Positions 26,302-35,472 are shown, counted from the stretch's first letter. The stretch: DNA of 64,000 nucleotides from Flavobacterium silvaticum (GCF_012911565.1 NZ_JAAMPU010000102.1:1-64000), one strand, 5' to 3'. Notes: generated by a model from the letters alone, not told the origin. Numbers and translations are program-made.

Positions 26302-27269
26302 GATAATTGTGTTTTTATGTGACCGATTATTTGTGAAGCATGTTCGCGCGAATTTTCAATGAACCATTTATGTGTCTGCATACCGCCGCACACAACACCT
26401 GCCAGATACAATCCGTTGACGTTGGATTCCATCGTATCGGCGTTGTAATTTGGAATCTGTTCCATATCATCGGATAACGTCACGCCCGATTTCTTTAGGA
26501 AACTAAAATCCGGCTGATAACCCGTAAGTGCCAAAATGTGTTTCGCTTTGAGCCGATGCATGCCGGTTTCGTCTTTCAATTCAAGGCCGTCGGGGAAAAT
26601 TTCAGTGACGCTACTGTTGAAATAAGCCTTGATGCTTCCTTCGGCGATTCGGTTTTCAATATCGGGCTTGACCCAATACTTGACGCGGTCGTTTATTTCA
26701 CTTTTGCGAATGACCATCGTGACATTCGCGCCTTTTCGCCAGCATTCGAGAGCGGCATCGACAGCCGAATTATTAGCCCCGATGACTACGATATCTTCAA
26801 ATGCATACGGATGTGCTTCTTTGAAATAATGCGTCAGTATTGGAAGATTTTCGCCTGGGACATTCAAGTAAATCGGAATGTCGTAAAAACCGGTCGCGAC
26901 AATCACAAACCGGGAACGAAAGGTTTTGCCTGCTGATTGTACTTCGAATACATCATTGGATTTTTGGACCGAATCGACTTTTGCATACAATTGAATATCG
27001 AGATTGAAATACCGCTGGACGTTCCGGTAATACTCCAACGCTTCCTGCCTTCCGGGTTTCGGGCTGATGCAATTGAACGGGATACCGCCAATTTCAAGTC
27101 GTTCGGCAGTCGAAAAAAAGGTCATGTGGAGCGGATATCGGTACAGGCTATCAGTAAGCGAACCTTTTTCAAGAATAGTGAAGGTAAGTCCGGCTTTTTG
27201 TGCCTCGATTCCGCACGACATTCCAATCGGGCCGGCACCTATGATGATGAGGTCGAAGTCTACAGCCAT
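26298..27269 (-). CDS. ypdA: YpdA-family FAD/NADPH disulfide reductase
   Basis: This 323-aa flavoprotein starts at the ATG at 27269 (MAVDFDLIIIGAGPIGMSCG); a 24-residue upstream extension is rejected because it delays the FAD motif and runs into the CYTH gene. The FAD Rossmann motif GAGPIG lies at 11-16, and an NADPH motif appears in VVIGANNSAVDAAL. No CxxC redox pair is seen, as expected for YpdA, which reduces bacillithiol disulfide in Firmicutes. Whether this organism makes bacillithiol is not shown here. It overlaps the CYTH gene by 10 bp and the GldH-like gene by 4 bp. Confidence 0.85.
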   Translation of the reverse strand: MAVDFDLIIIGAGPIGMSCGIEAQKAGLTFTILEKGSLTDSLYRYPLHMTFFSTAERLEIGGIPFNCISPKPGRQEALEYYRNVQRYFNLDIQLYAKVDSVQKSNDVFEVQSAGKTFRSRFVIVATGFYDIPIYLNVPGENLPILTHYFKEAHPYAFEDIVVIGANNSAVDAALECWRKGANVTMVIRKSEINDRVKYWVKPDIENRIAEGSIKAYFNSSVTEIFPDGLELKDETGMHRLKAKHILALTGYQPDFSFLKKSGVTLSDDMEQIPNYNADTMESNVNGLYLAGVVCGGMQTHKWFIENSREHASQIIGHIKTQLS

Positions 27270-27730
27270 TTTTTGAACGGATTTTTGCTCAAATGCGAAT
27301 TGTAATAGCGAATGTCGCCGGTCACTTCCAATCCGAGCCAATCAGGACTTTCGTAAACTTCAGCTTCATCTTTGAGTTCCAGTTCTGCCAACACAAGGCC
27401 ATCGTTTTCCCCAATAAATTCATCTATTTCGAAAAGATGTTTGCCTACAGGTACATGATAGCGCATTTTTTCAATCGTACCGTCTTCGCAAAGCTTGAGT
27501 AACTGTCTGGCTTCGAGTAATGAAATTTCAGTTTCCCACTCGAATCGCGTCGTCCCGGAATCGTTGCTCTTTCCTTTGATGGTTATAAAACCGATTTCAC
27601 CCATGATGCGGATGCGCACCGTCCGATCCGGATTGCTGTTCAGATAGCCTTGCGCAATATGGTGACGCGAAGTTGCCGAATATTTGAAGGCAGTGGAGGA
27701 AACAAGGAATTTCCGTTCGATTTCAAGCAT
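27260..27730 (-). CDS. CYTH domain protein (triphosphate tunnel metalloenzyme)
   Basis: This 156-aa protein opens with the diagnostic ExExK motif (MLEIERKFLV), followed by alternating charged strands (RTVRIRIMG, FITIKGK, TRFEWETEIS, MRYHVPVGKHLFEIDEFIG, LVLAELEL) that build the eight-stranded triphosphate tunnel. Family members hydrolyse inorganic triphosphate or nucleoside triphosphates with divalent metal. Short bacterial forms like this are usually tripolyphosphatases. It is the first gene of the minus-strand cluster ending in the esterase and is divergent from the recombinase-family gene. Confidence 0.88.
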   Translation of the reverse strand: MLEIERKFLVSSTAFKYSATSRHHIAQGYLNSNPDRTVRIRIMGEIGFITIKGKSNDSGTTRFEWETEISLLEARQLLKLCEDGTIEKMRYHVPVGKHLFEIDEFIGENDGLVLAELELKDEAEVYESPDWLGLEVTGDIRYYNSHLSKNPFKKWL

Positions 27731-27782
27731 GAAATAGCGTGTATTTTAGCAGCAAGTTAAGGAAATAATGTGGTTCAATTTG

Positions 27783-27790
27783 TATTTTTA
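27783..27790 (+). promoter_or_regulatory. Putative -7 element for the recombinase-family gene
   Basis: TATTTTTA (7/8 match) lies 14 bp before the ATG at 27805. No clear -33 TTG. Confidence 0.4.
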
Positions 27791-27804
27791 CCCAAAGCAC
27801 AACT

Positions 27805-29862
27805 ATGATTTTGGGCAAAAAAAAGAGAGCCGGAACCACTCAGATTTTCTGGACAGACCAACTTGCTGCATGCCTCGAAAAATCGGCTGATACGGACGAC
27901 CCTCAATTATTGGTTGATATTATCCAGGCTATAAGGCCAAAAAATGCATCGGCCAGGGATAAATTTGATTTGCTTCCGGTGCTTGAATTCTTTCGCGACA
28001 ATCCGGAAACCACACAGAAACTTTCCCGTTATCTTACGTTGTTGTTCAAAGGAAAAAAATTCAGTAGGTTCCTTTCAGACGCTGCCATATTGCAGGGATC
28101 GGATTTCTTTTATGAAATAAAGAAGCGCATCTCACACAAGATTCTTCCGTATCAACCCGCAAAAGACCAACTCGAATACATTCTAAACCAGGTTTTCTTT
28201 TTGGCGACGGACAGGTTTTGGGTCGAGCGGATTCCGATGTGGCAATTGGAAGAGCTATATGATTTATTCGGGTTTTCCTCTATTTATGATACTGTGCAAC
28301 CGGAAACGTCTTTATCTCAAATGTTACTGGCCATGGATCTCATTATCCAACGCATCAGCGGACGCGCCATGGAAACCGAAGTCTTGCAAATGGTTCCCGA
28401 ATTCGATGGCATGGAAAGCCCGTTCATTGGTTTTGAACGTGAATTGTTGCAGATTGAGGAACGGCTTCGGATGTCGGACATTCATTATATGCGGACATCC
28501 GATTTGATATACAGGCAACTCGTCGTGATGCATCACCAGAGCATGGAGTTCGTCGATAAGGCATTCGCGAACAGCGGAAAATACGGAATCAGCATCCGTG
28601 TCAATCAAAGTCTGCTCAAAATACGCCAGCAGTTGGAACGATTGGGCGTGTTGATGCCGTTGCTTGCCGCAGATGAGCATTCGCAAAAAAGAACCAATTC
28701 CATAAAATTGGCTCTTGAACTTATCAAATACAATTGCCACAAGAACAACATCCGTAAATTCCTTTCGGAAAGTACGCAGCTTATCTCGTACGAAATCACG
28801 CAACATACGGCCAAAACAGGCGAACATTACATCACAGGGACAGGGAAGGAATATTTCAGGATGCTCCGGTCTGCCATGGGCGGCGGATTTATTGTGGGTT
28901 TTTTATGTCTTTTCAAGCTTCTGCTGTCCAAAGTAGACACCAGTATTTTTGGTCATGCTTTTTTGTATAGCATGAACTATTCGCTCGGGTTCATACTGAT
29001 TTACCTCACAGGCGCCACACTTGCAACCAAACAACCCGCCATGACTGCATCGGTGTTGGCCCGATCCATTGACGATGAAAGCCAGAAAGGAAAACCGGCG
29101 GAACGCTATACCAAATTCGCTGTGTTGTTCGCGCGTGTTTTCCGGTCACAATTCATCGCATTTGTCGGGAATGTCATCATGGCCTTTCCGGTTTCATTGG
29201 CTTGCATTTATCTGATCGATTGTTACGCGCACCACAATATCGCCGACTCAAAATGGCTTAAGCTTATGGCCGACTTAAGCCCGATCCATTCACCTTTGGT
29301 TTTCCATGCTGCCATTGCGGGCGTGTTCCTGTTTTTGTCGGGTATCATTTCCGGAAGCATCGCAAATAGCGACAAACACAATCAGGTGTATTACCGGATT
29401 CAGGAGCATCCGCTGCTCAAGAAAAGTATCGGAAAAACGCGGACACAAAAACTTGCTGCCTGGTATGAAAAACGCTGGGCCGGCGTGGTTTCGAATTTCT
29501 GGTTTGGGATTTTTATGGGAAGTGTGGCCCCGATTGGCATTTTTCTCGGGCTTGACCTTGACATCAGGCATATTACATTCGCAAGCGGAAATATGGCTTT
29601 GGGTCTTTACGGAAGTCATTTTCAGGTATCGACTTATTTGCTGTCATGGGCTATTGTTGGAATTCCGTTGATCGGGCTTGTCAATTTCCTTGTTAGCTTT
29701 GGGTTGTCGGCATCCTTGGCTTTGCGTTCGCGGAATATTTCACTTTTCGAACTCAGTCTGGTCAGCGTTGCCATTTTCAGGCATTTCAAATCCAAACCCG
29801 CCAGTTTCTTTTTCCCGACCGAAAAACAATCTGAAAAAATAGTGGCAGAATCGGCATCGTGA
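27805..29862 (+). CDS. Gcr-type 'site-specific recombinase' family membrane protein
   Basis: This 685-aa protein belongs, by overall look, to the family labelled site-specific recombinase (COG4389, Gcr type). Residues 1-350 are helical and soluble. From about 355 on there are several hydrophobic segments (MGGGFIVGFLCLFKLLL, LGFILIYLTGATLA, FVGNVIMAFPVSLACIYLI, GVFLFLSGIISG, FGIFMGSVAPIGIFLGL, LVNFLVSFGLSASLAL). I see no Ser- or Tyr-recombinase active site. Membrane helices make a DNA-recombination role doubtful. dinB starts at or just past its stop, so the two are probably cotranscribed. Confidence 0.7.
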   Translation: MILGKKKRAGTTQIFWTDQLAACLEKSADTDDPQLLVDIIQAIRPKNASARDKFDLLPVLEFFRDNPETTQKLSRYLTLLFKGKKFSRFLSDAAILQGSDFFYEIKKRISHKILPYQPAKDQLEYILNQVFFLATDRFWVERIPMWQLEELYDLFGFSSIYDTVQPETSLSQMLLAMDLIIQRISGRAMETEVLQMVPEFDGMESPFIGFERELLQIEERLRMSDIHYMRTSDLIYRQLVVMHHQSMEFVDKAFANSGKYGISIRVNQSLLKIRQQLERLGVLMPLLAADEHSQKRTNSIKLALELIKYNCHKNNIRKFLSESTQLISYEITQHTAKTGEHYITGTGKEYFRMLRSAMGGGFIVGFLCLFKLLLSKVDTSIFGHAFLYSMNYSLGFILIYLTGATLATKQPAMTASVLARSIDDESQKGKPAERYTKFAVLFARVFRSQFIAFVGNVIMAFPVSLACIYLIDCYAHHNIADSKWLKLMADLSPIHSPLVFHAAIAGVFLFLSGIISGSIANSDKHNQVYYRIQEHPLLKKSIGKTRTQKLAAWYEKRWAGVVSNFWFGIFMGSVAPIGIFLGLDLDIRHITFASGNMALGLYGSHFQVSTYLLSWAIVGIPLIGLVNFLVSFGLSASLALRSRNISLFELSLVSVAIFRHFKSKPASFFFPTEKQSEKIVAESAS

Positions 29863-29864
29863 CT

Positions 29865-30944
29865 ATGGAGCCCAAAGTTTTACGCAAAATCATTCATGTC
29901 GATATGGATGCGTTTTATGCATCGGTAGAACAATTGGATAACCCGGAATTGCGTGGAAAGCCGATTGCCGTTGGCGGTAGCGAAAATAGAGGCGTTGTTT
30001 CGGCGGCGAGTTATGAAGCACGAAAATTCGGTGTCAGAAGTGCTCTCAGTGGTGTTTTGGCTAAAAAGTATTGTCCTGAAATTATTTTTGTCCGACCCAG
30101 ATTCGACCGATATAAAGAAGTATCGGCCCAGATCCGGAAGATATTTCTCGAATACACGGACAAAGTAGAACCATTGTCACTTGACGAAGCCTATCTCGAT
30201 GTCACCGAAAACAAAAAAGGCATTCCAAGCGCTTCCATCATTGCTGAACAAATTCGCGCGCGTATCCTTACTGAAACCGGATTAACCGCATCAGCTGGAA
30301 TATCAATAAATAAATTTGTCGCGAAAGTCGCATCGGACTACAACAAACCCAATGGACAAAAAACCGTGGCTCCCGATGAAGTCATTCCTTTTCTGGAAAA
30401 CCTGCCCATTAAGAAATTCTATGGTGTAGGAAAAGTGACGGCTGAGAAAATGTATCAATTAGGAATCTTTACCGGAAAAGATCTGAAAGAACGATCGGAA
30501 GAATTCCTTGAGAAGAACTTCGGTAAATCGGGGCCGTATTATTACAACATCGTCCGCGGCATCCATAACAGTGAGGTCAAATCAGAACGCATCGCCAAAT
30601 CGGTAGCTACGGAACACACCTTTAGCGAAAACCTGACATCGGAAGTTTTCATGCTTGAAAAGCTCGAAAAGACGGCTGCTGAACTCGAAAGACGCATTGG
30701 CCGATACGGAATTTCGGGAAAAACCGTAACACTCAAAATCAAGTACAGCGATTTCAGCCTGCAGACGCGAAGCAAAACATTTCCGTATTACATCGCTCAC
30801 AAATCGCTGCTTTTTGATGCGGCAAAGGAATTGTTGTATCAGGAAAAAATGAAGGAATCGGTGCGGCTGCTTGGGATTTCACTCAGTAATCTAAACACCG
30901 AGGAAAAAAAGACGGTCGCCGTCCAGCTCAAGTTCGATTTCTAA
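29865..30944 (+). CDS. dinB: DNA polymerase IV (Y-family translesion polymerase)
   Basis: Pol IV copies past damaged bases with low fidelity. The sequence starts near MEPKVLRKIIHVDMDAFYASVEQ. It has catalytic acids in the first motif (HVDMDAFYASVE) and in LSLDEAYLDVT, the Y-family SYEARKFGVRS region, a thumb helix-hairpin-helix (IKKFYGVGKVTAEKMYQLG) and a little-finger domain to the end. The length is 359 aa from the ATG at 29865. A GTG at 29859, overlapping the previous stop as GTGA, would add two residues and cannot be excluded. The C-terminus (VQLKFDF) resembles a beta-clamp-binding peptide. Confidence 0.95.
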   Translation: MEPKVLRKIIHVDMDAFYASVEQLDNPELRGKPIAVGGSENRGVVSAASYEARKFGVRSALSGVLAKKYCPEIIFVRPRFDRYKEVSAQIRKIFLEYTDKVEPLSLDEAYLDVTENKKGIPSASIIAEQIRARILTETGLTASAGISINKFVAKVASDYNKPNGQKTVAPDEVIPFLENLPIKKFYGVGKVTAEKMYQLGIFTGKDLKERSEEFLEKNFGKSGPYYYNIVRGIHNSEVKSERIAKSVATEHTFSENLTSEVFMLEKLEKTAAELERRIGRYGISGKTVTLKIKYSDFSLQTRSKTFPYYIAHKSLLFDAAKELLYQEKMKESVRLLGISLSNLNTEEKKTVAVQLKFDF

Positions 30945-30947
30945 AAA

Positions 30948-30970
30948 AAACCGCCCTTATGAGGCGGTTT
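30948..30970. terminator. Terminator between convergent dinB and pyk
   Basis: AAACCGCC at 30948-30955 pairs with GGCGGTTT at 30963-30970 around a 7-nt loop. The A-run before it gives a U-tract for minus-strand transcripts. The plus-strand tail is weaker. Confidence 0.75.
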
Positions 30971-30990
30971 GTAATTCGATATATCTGAGA

Positions 30991-32421
30991 CTATTCTATT
31001 TCTGAAACTCTCAGTGTATTGACCATTCCCTGATCGGTAACCGGCATCGCGGCCAGGTTGATAAGGAAATCACCTTTTTCGACGAATCCGGCAATTTTTG
31101 CCATCTGGTTTATATCGACGACAGTTTCATCAGTACTGACGGATTTGTCGTAGAAGAATGATTTGACGCCCCAAAGCAGGTTCAATTGCGTCAGGATTCT
31201 TCTGTTGGATGTGAATACGAGAATGTGCGAAGTCGGGCGCCAGGCCGAAATCTGGAACGCCGTGTAACCGCTGTTGGTCAACGTACAGATCGCTTTGGCC
31301 TTGATCACGTTTGCCATCGATGCCGCATGGTAACATATGGTTTTGGTGATGAAACGCTTGGTGCGTACCTGAGGCGTATTCTGCGGTACCTGTATCAGCG
31401 GTGAATCTTCTACGGCTTCAATAATCTGTGTCATTTTTTCGATGACCTGAACCGGATAATTACCAACGGAAGTTTCACCGGAAAGCATTACCGCATCGGC
31501 ACCGTCCATGACAGAGTTCGCCACATCATTTACCTCGGCGCGTGTCGGTGTGAGGCTTGTAATCATGGTTTCCATCATTTGTGTAGCCACGATTACCGGA
31601 ATTCTGGCTGTCTTCGCGCGGTTGATCAGTTTTTTCTGGATCAGTGGAACTTCATGGGCCGGAACTTCGACTCCCAAATCACCACGGGCAACCATCAAAC
31701 CATCGCAAAATGCTACGATTTTATCAATGTTTTCAACGGCTTCAGGCTTTTCGATTTTAGCTACAATTGGAATTTTATAGGCAGAATTCTTCGCGATAAG
31801 GTCCTGCAATTCTTCAAGATCCTTAGGCGTACGTACAAACGAAAGCGCAATCCAGTCTACTTCGCATTTGATGGCGAACAAGGCATCTCGTATGTCTTTT
31901 TCGGTCAAAGCCGGAAGTGAAACTTTTGTATTCGGGAGGTTCACGCCTTTTTTGGATTTCAAAGGCCCGCCTTGAAGTACTTTGGCGACAACTTCAGTAG
32001 ATCCGTTTGTAGAAAGGGCTTCGAACATAAGCTTTCCATCGTCGAGAAGGATTTTTTCACCCGGAGTTACATCTGCAGGGAATTCCTTGTAATTCATATA
32101 CACTTTCTCGGCAGTTCCGGGAATGTCTTCGGCAGTTGTAAAGGTGATGATGTCGCCCGGATTGACAAACACATCGTCTTTCATGACACCGACGCGCAGT
32201 TTTGGACCTTGTAAGTCCGCGAGGATGGCAGTAGTATATCCGAATTCTTCGTTAAGGGAACGAATGAGGTCTATTTTCTGTTTGACGTCGTCATAATCGG
32301 CATGCGAAAAATTCACGCGAAATACGTTCACGCCGGCATCCATCATATCTCTGAGGACTTCGCGCGTGCTACAGGCTGGCCCGAGCGTGGCTACGATTTT
32401 CGTTTTTTTGTTCGTTGGCAT
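30991..32421 (-). CDS. pyk: Pyruvate kinase
   Basis: Pyk converts phosphoenolpyruvate and ADP to pyruvate and ATP. The 476-aa protein shows KTKIVATLGPACSTREVLR at the start, the ADLQGPKLRVG loop, the active-site block KIEKPEAVENID followed by MVARGDLGVEVP, and TQMMETMITSLTPTRAEVNDVANSVMDGADAVMLSGETSVG. A C-terminal effector domain is present. It is the last gene of the minus-strand run from acpP, 5 bp after the IPExxxVDY gene. Confidence 0.97.
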   Translation of the reverse strand: MPTNKKTKIVATLGPACSTREVLRDMMDAGVNVFRVNFSHADYDDVKQKIDLIRSLNEEFGYTTAILADLQGPKLRVGVMKDDVFVNPGDIITFTTAEDIPGTAEKVYMNYKEFPADVTPGEKILLDDGKLMFEALSTNGSTEVVAKVLQGGPLKSKKGVNLPNTKVSLPALTEKDIRDALFAIKCEVDWIALSFVRTPKDLEELQDLIAKNSAYKIPIVAKIEKPEAVENIDKIVAFCDGLMVARGDLGVEVPAHEVPLIQKKLINRAKTARIPVIVATQMMETMITSLTPTRAEVNDVANSVMDGADAVMLSGETSVGNYPVQVIEKMTQIIEAVEDSPLIQVPQNTPQVRTKRFITKTICYHAASMANVIKAKAICTLTNSGYTAFQISAWRPTSHILVFTSNRRILTQLNLLWGVKSFFYDKSVSTDETVVDINQMAKIAGFVEKGDFLINLAAMPVTDQGMVNTLRVSEIE

Positions 32422-32426
32422 GTGGC

Positions 32427-32906
32427 TTAAAATATTAAGTTGTTTCTTGATTTTATGGTCGATATATCTATGCTGTACGTCATGGTCACCTGTGGAATTT
32501 GTTGTAAAGCAGGTGTGATGAAGTCAGGAATTTCATTCGTGTTTTGCAACTGAAGGAAAAAGTCTACTTTTTTGTGTTCCGGAATCAGGTAGGCATTGCT
32601 GGAAACACGGGCTTCAACTCCGGAGAATAAATCCAATCCGGTAGTGTTGGGTTTGAAAATGTCAGATTTATTCTGAAGGAGATTCCAGGTGATGTTCGAA
32701 TTTTCGTCGTCATATACATAACGCGATAAGGAAGCCGAACCGGTTTTTGCGGTAATCTGTATGTTTTCTGGGCAGCGGTTCAGTAACACTCGGAGCTTTT
32801 GATTAATCAGGAAGGCCAACCGATACTCCTCTAAAGAAGTGTGTATCGCGATGAGCCGGTAGTCGATTTCATCAAACTCATCGATGAGAAGTTTATGAAG
32901 AGCCAT
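32427..32906 (-). CDS. IPExxxVDY-family protein
   Basis: This 159-aa protein contains the family signature as IPEHKKVDF (YLIPEHKKVDFFLQL near residue 118), plus an N-terminal LIDEFDEIDYRLIAIHTSLEEYRLAFLIN. The function is not known. The ATG at 32906 (MALHKLLIDEF) is chosen over a start 19 codons upstream because a TATATTTA -7-like element (32924-32931, minus strand) lies inside the longer version. Its place between rnc and pyk suggests a conserved neighbourhood and maybe a small cytosolic partner protein; nothing more can be said. Confidence 0.8.
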   Translation of the reverse strand: MALHKLLIDEFDEIDYRLIAIHTSLEEYRLAFLINQKLRVLLNRCPENIQITAKTGSASLSRYVYDDENSNITWNLLQNKSDIFKPNTTGLDLFSGVEARVSSNAYLIPEHKKVDFFLQLQNTNEIPDFITPALQQIPQVTMTYSIDISTIKSRNNLIF

Positions 32907-33016
32907 TCCCAATAAATAAGCCGTAAATATAGCGTTTCTGGAATAGAAAAGTAAACGCGACACTTAACTTTATTTCCCAATTATCAACGAAAACGATTGA
33001 GATTAAACGATGTGCG

Positions 33017-33766
33017 TTATTTTTTGTTAATTTTTTCCTGAAATGCAAAATATGCGCGTTGGGACGCTTTTTCTTCGGCTTTCTTTTTTGACGTCGCTCT
33101 GGCTTTGGCAACTACCTTGTTTCCGATGCTCAGTTTAACGCCGTACATACGTTGTCCGTCGTTCCCGTTATCTTCAAAAACGTCGTAATGGAACGGTTGT
33201 TTTTCCTTTTGGCACCATTCGATCAGCAAGGATTTATAACTGATGACTTTTCCTTCCAGCCGTGGAATATCGACATAAGGCTCGATGACTCTTTTTTCGA
33301 TGAAGATTTCGCAATACCGGTAACCTCTGTCAAGATAAATGGCCCCGACGAGTGCTTCGAATATATTTCCGTGGACGTTTTCACCAAAATGGACCGGCGC
33401 GATTTTACTTTCGATGAACCGGACGAGGTTCAAGTCGCGGCCGAGCTCATTCAAATGTTCGCGGCTGACGATTTTCGAGCGCATCTTGGTCAGATAGCCT
33501 TCGTCACCAGATGGCACTTCGCGGAACAAATGTGCTGCGATCACGGCACTCAGCATGGCATCACCAAGGAATTCGAGACGCTCGTAATTGACCGGGTTTC
33601 CGTCTGAATCGACTTTATTGGACGACCGATGCGTAAAGGTGCGTCGGTAGCATTCCAGATCCAAAGGGGCAAAACCCAGTATTTTCTGCATTTCGTCAAA
33701 AAAAATCCCGTCTTCTTGAGAGCGGGATTCTTTCTTATTGAATATGTTCTTTAGTAAACGTTTCAA
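33017..33766 (-). CDS. rnc: Ribonuclease III
   Basis: RNase III cleaves double-stranded RNA in rRNA precursor and mRNA processing. The 249-aa protein has the nuclease signature NYERLEFLGDAMLSAVIA (about 79-96), a second catalytic acid region GNIFEALVGAIYLDRGY, and a C-terminal double-stranded RNA-binding domain (YKSLLIEWCQKEKQ to KKKAEEKASQRAYFAF). The N-terminal extension KRLLKNIFNKKESRSQED is slightly longer than in E. coli. It begins 15 bp after the fabF stop in the acpP-fabF-rnc order common in bacteria. Confidence 0.96.
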   Translation of the reverse strand: MKRLLKNIFNKKESRSQEDGIFFDEMQKILGFAPLDLECYRRTFTHRSSNKVDSDGNPVNYERLEFLGDAMLSAVIAAHLFREVPSGDEGYLTKMRSKIVSREHLNELGRDLNLVRFIESKIAPVHFGENVHGNIFEALVGAIYLDRGYRYCEIFIEKRVIEPYVDIPRLEGKVISYKSLLIEWCQKEKQPFHYDVFEDNGNDGQRMYGVKLSIGNKVVAKARATSKKKAEEKASQRAYFAFQEKINKK

Positions 33767-33781
33767 AAGGTGATCCTGAGG

Positions 33782-35032
33782 TTATTCGTATTTTTTGACC
33801 AATACACAGGCATTGTGTCCACCAAAACCAAATGTGTTGCTCATGGCTACTTTCACGTCCCGCTTCTGTGCTTTGTTGAACGTAAAATTCAATTTCTGGT
33901 CTATGTTTTCATCATCCGTGAAATGATTGATGGTCGGAGGAACCGTTCCGTGTACGATAGACAAGATACAGGAAATAGCTTCAATCGCACCGGCTGCACC
34001 AAGTAAATGTCCGGTCATTGATTTGGTCGAGTTCAGGTTCATGGTATACGCATGTTGCCCGAAAACCTGCTCGATGGCTTTTGATTCTGCTAAATCTCCA
34101 AGCGGAGTTGAAGTTCCGTGCATATTTACGGCATCTACGTCTTCCGGTTTCAATCCGGCATCGCGCAGGCAATTCTGCATTACGTTGCGCGCACCGAAAC
34201 CTTCCGGATGCGGAGCCGTTATATGATACGCATCGGCAGACATTCCGCCACCGCCAATTTCACAGTAAATCCTGGCGCCGCGGGCTTTTGCATGCTCAAG
34301 TTCTTCCAGGATGATAGCACCCGCACCTTCGCCAAGTACAAAACCGTCACGGTCTTTGTCCATGGGGCGCGAAGCCGTTTTGGGATCGTCGTTTCTGGTG
34401 GAAAGTGCATGCATCGCGTTGAATCCGCCCATTCCGGCAATGGTTACGGCAGCTTCCGAACCGCCTGTTACCATCACATCGGCTTGCCCTAATCTGATAT
34501 AATTAAAAGCGTCGATAAGTGCATTCGTTGATGATGCACAAGCTGAAACCGTAGTAAAGTTCGGTCCGCGGAAACCATATTTGATTGAAATATGCCCACC
34601 GGCGATATCGGCGATCATTTTAGGGATAAAGAACGGGTTGAATTTCGGGACGCCGTTTCCTAAAGTGAATTCGGTGACCTCTTGCTGGAAGGTCTCCAAT
34701 CCGCCAATTCCGGAACCCCAAATGACCCCGACACGGTCTTTGTCAAGGGTTTGCATATCGAATTTGGCATCGGCAACCGCTTCTGCAGAAGATACGATAG
34801 CATACTGTGCGTACCGATCCATTTTACGCGCTTCCTTACGCTCGACAAAGTCCTCTATATTGAAGTTCTTCACTTCGCAGGCAAACTTGGTCTTGAAGTG
34901 CGTGGTATCGAAGTAGGTGATGGGAGCAGCCCCACTGACGCCATTGATAAGTCCGTTCCAGAATTCCTCAACGGTGTTTCCGATAGGTGTAAGTGCGCCT
35001 AAGCCTGTAACAACGACCCTTTTTAACTCCAT
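33782..35032 (-). CDS. fabF: Beta-ketoacyl-ACP synthase II
   Basis: FabF elongates fatty acids by condensing malonyl-ACP with acyl-ACP. The 416-aa protein shows the thiolase fold with catalytic C165 (TVSACASSTNAL) and His residues in NMHGTSTPLGD and TKSMTGHLLGAAGA. The C-terminal GFGGHNACVLVKKY is typical. It follows acpP on the same strand across a 164-bp gap that contains a hairpin, so it may be made partly by read-through and partly from its own promoter. Confidence 0.97.
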   Translation of the reverse strand: MELKRVVVTGLGALTPIGNTVEEFWNGLINGVSGAAPITYFDTTHFKTKFACEVKNFNIEDFVERKEARKMDRYAQYAIVSSAEAVADAKFDMQTLDKDRVGVIWGSGIGGLETFQQEVTEFTLGNGVPKFNPFFIPKMIADIAGGHISIKYGFRGPNFTTVSACASSTNALIDAFNYIRLGQADVMVTGGSEAAVTIAGMGGFNAMHALSTRNDDPKTASRPMDKDRDGFVLGEGAGAIILEELEHAKARGARIYCEIGGGGMSADAYHITAPHPEGFGARNVMQNCLRDAGLKPEDVDAVNMHGTSTPLGDLAESKAIEQVFGQHAYTMNLNSTKSMTGHLLGAAGAIEAISCILSIVHGTVPPTINHFTDDENIDQKLNFTFNKAQKRDVKVAMSNTFGFGGHNACVLVKKYE

Positions 35033-35159
35033 ACTGTACTACTTTTATATTTAAACAAAAAATACCTATGCTTTATGTCTGGACGGATCATAAAAAGTCA
35101 CAGGTATTTGGTATTTTGAGACGATTGAATAATCAATCCGGCGTTTTGTAAAACAAAAA

Positions 35160-35187
35160 CACCCGTATCCTGAACAGACTACGGGTG
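35160..35187 (-). terminator. Terminator or attenuator between acpP and fabF
   Basis: CACCCGTA at 35160-35167 pairs with TACGGGTG at 35180-35187. On the minus strand the hairpin is followed by GTTTTTGTTTT. It would let acpP be expressed in excess over fabF. Confidence 0.75.
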
Positions 35188-35196
35188 AATAGTGTA

Positions 35197-35433
35197 TTAT
35201 TTCTTTGCTTCTTCGATGTAAGAGATAGCCTGACCAACAGTAGCGATGTTCTCTGCCTGATCGTCTGGAATCTGAATGTCGAATTCCTTCTCGAATTCCA
35301 TGATTAGCTCAACCGTATCCAAGGAGTCAGCTCCTAAATCATTGGTGAAGCTAGCTTCAGAAACCACTTCGTTTTCGTCAACTCCTAATTTGTCTACGAT
35401 GATCGCTTTAACTCTTGATGCAATGTCTGACAT
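35197..35433 (-). CDS. acpP: Acyl carrier protein
   Basis: This 78-aa acidic protein carries fatty-acyl chains on a 4'-phosphopantetheine arm. The attachment site is S37 in [10 protein letters not shown], followed by helix II ([24 protein letters not shown]). It is the first gene of the minus-strand acpP-fabF-rnc group and has an exact -7 element upstream. The immediate hairpin downstream fits the high ACP demand. Confidence 0.97.
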   Translation of the reverse strand: MSDIASRVKAIIVDKLGVDENEVVSEASFTNDLGADSLDTVELIMEFEKEFDIQIPDDQAENIATVGQAISYIEEAKK

Positions 35434-35464
35434 AATCTTTTGATTTTAAATTTTAATTTGTTGG

Positions 35465-35472
35465 CAAAAATA
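35465..35472 (-). promoter_or_regulatory. -7 element of the acpP promoter
   Basis: The minus strand reads TATTTTTG exactly, 31 bp before the acpP ATG. A -33 TTG is not obvious. Confidence 0.6.

Noticed and set aside
27270..27341. 24-residue extension of ypdA
   Set aside because: It lies inside the CYTH coding region, and the FAD motif is correctly placed from the ATG at 27269.
27805..29862. Possible mobile element because of the recombinase label
   Set aside because: No inverted repeats, attachment sites or recombinase active site; the protein looks membrane-bound and sits stably before dinB.
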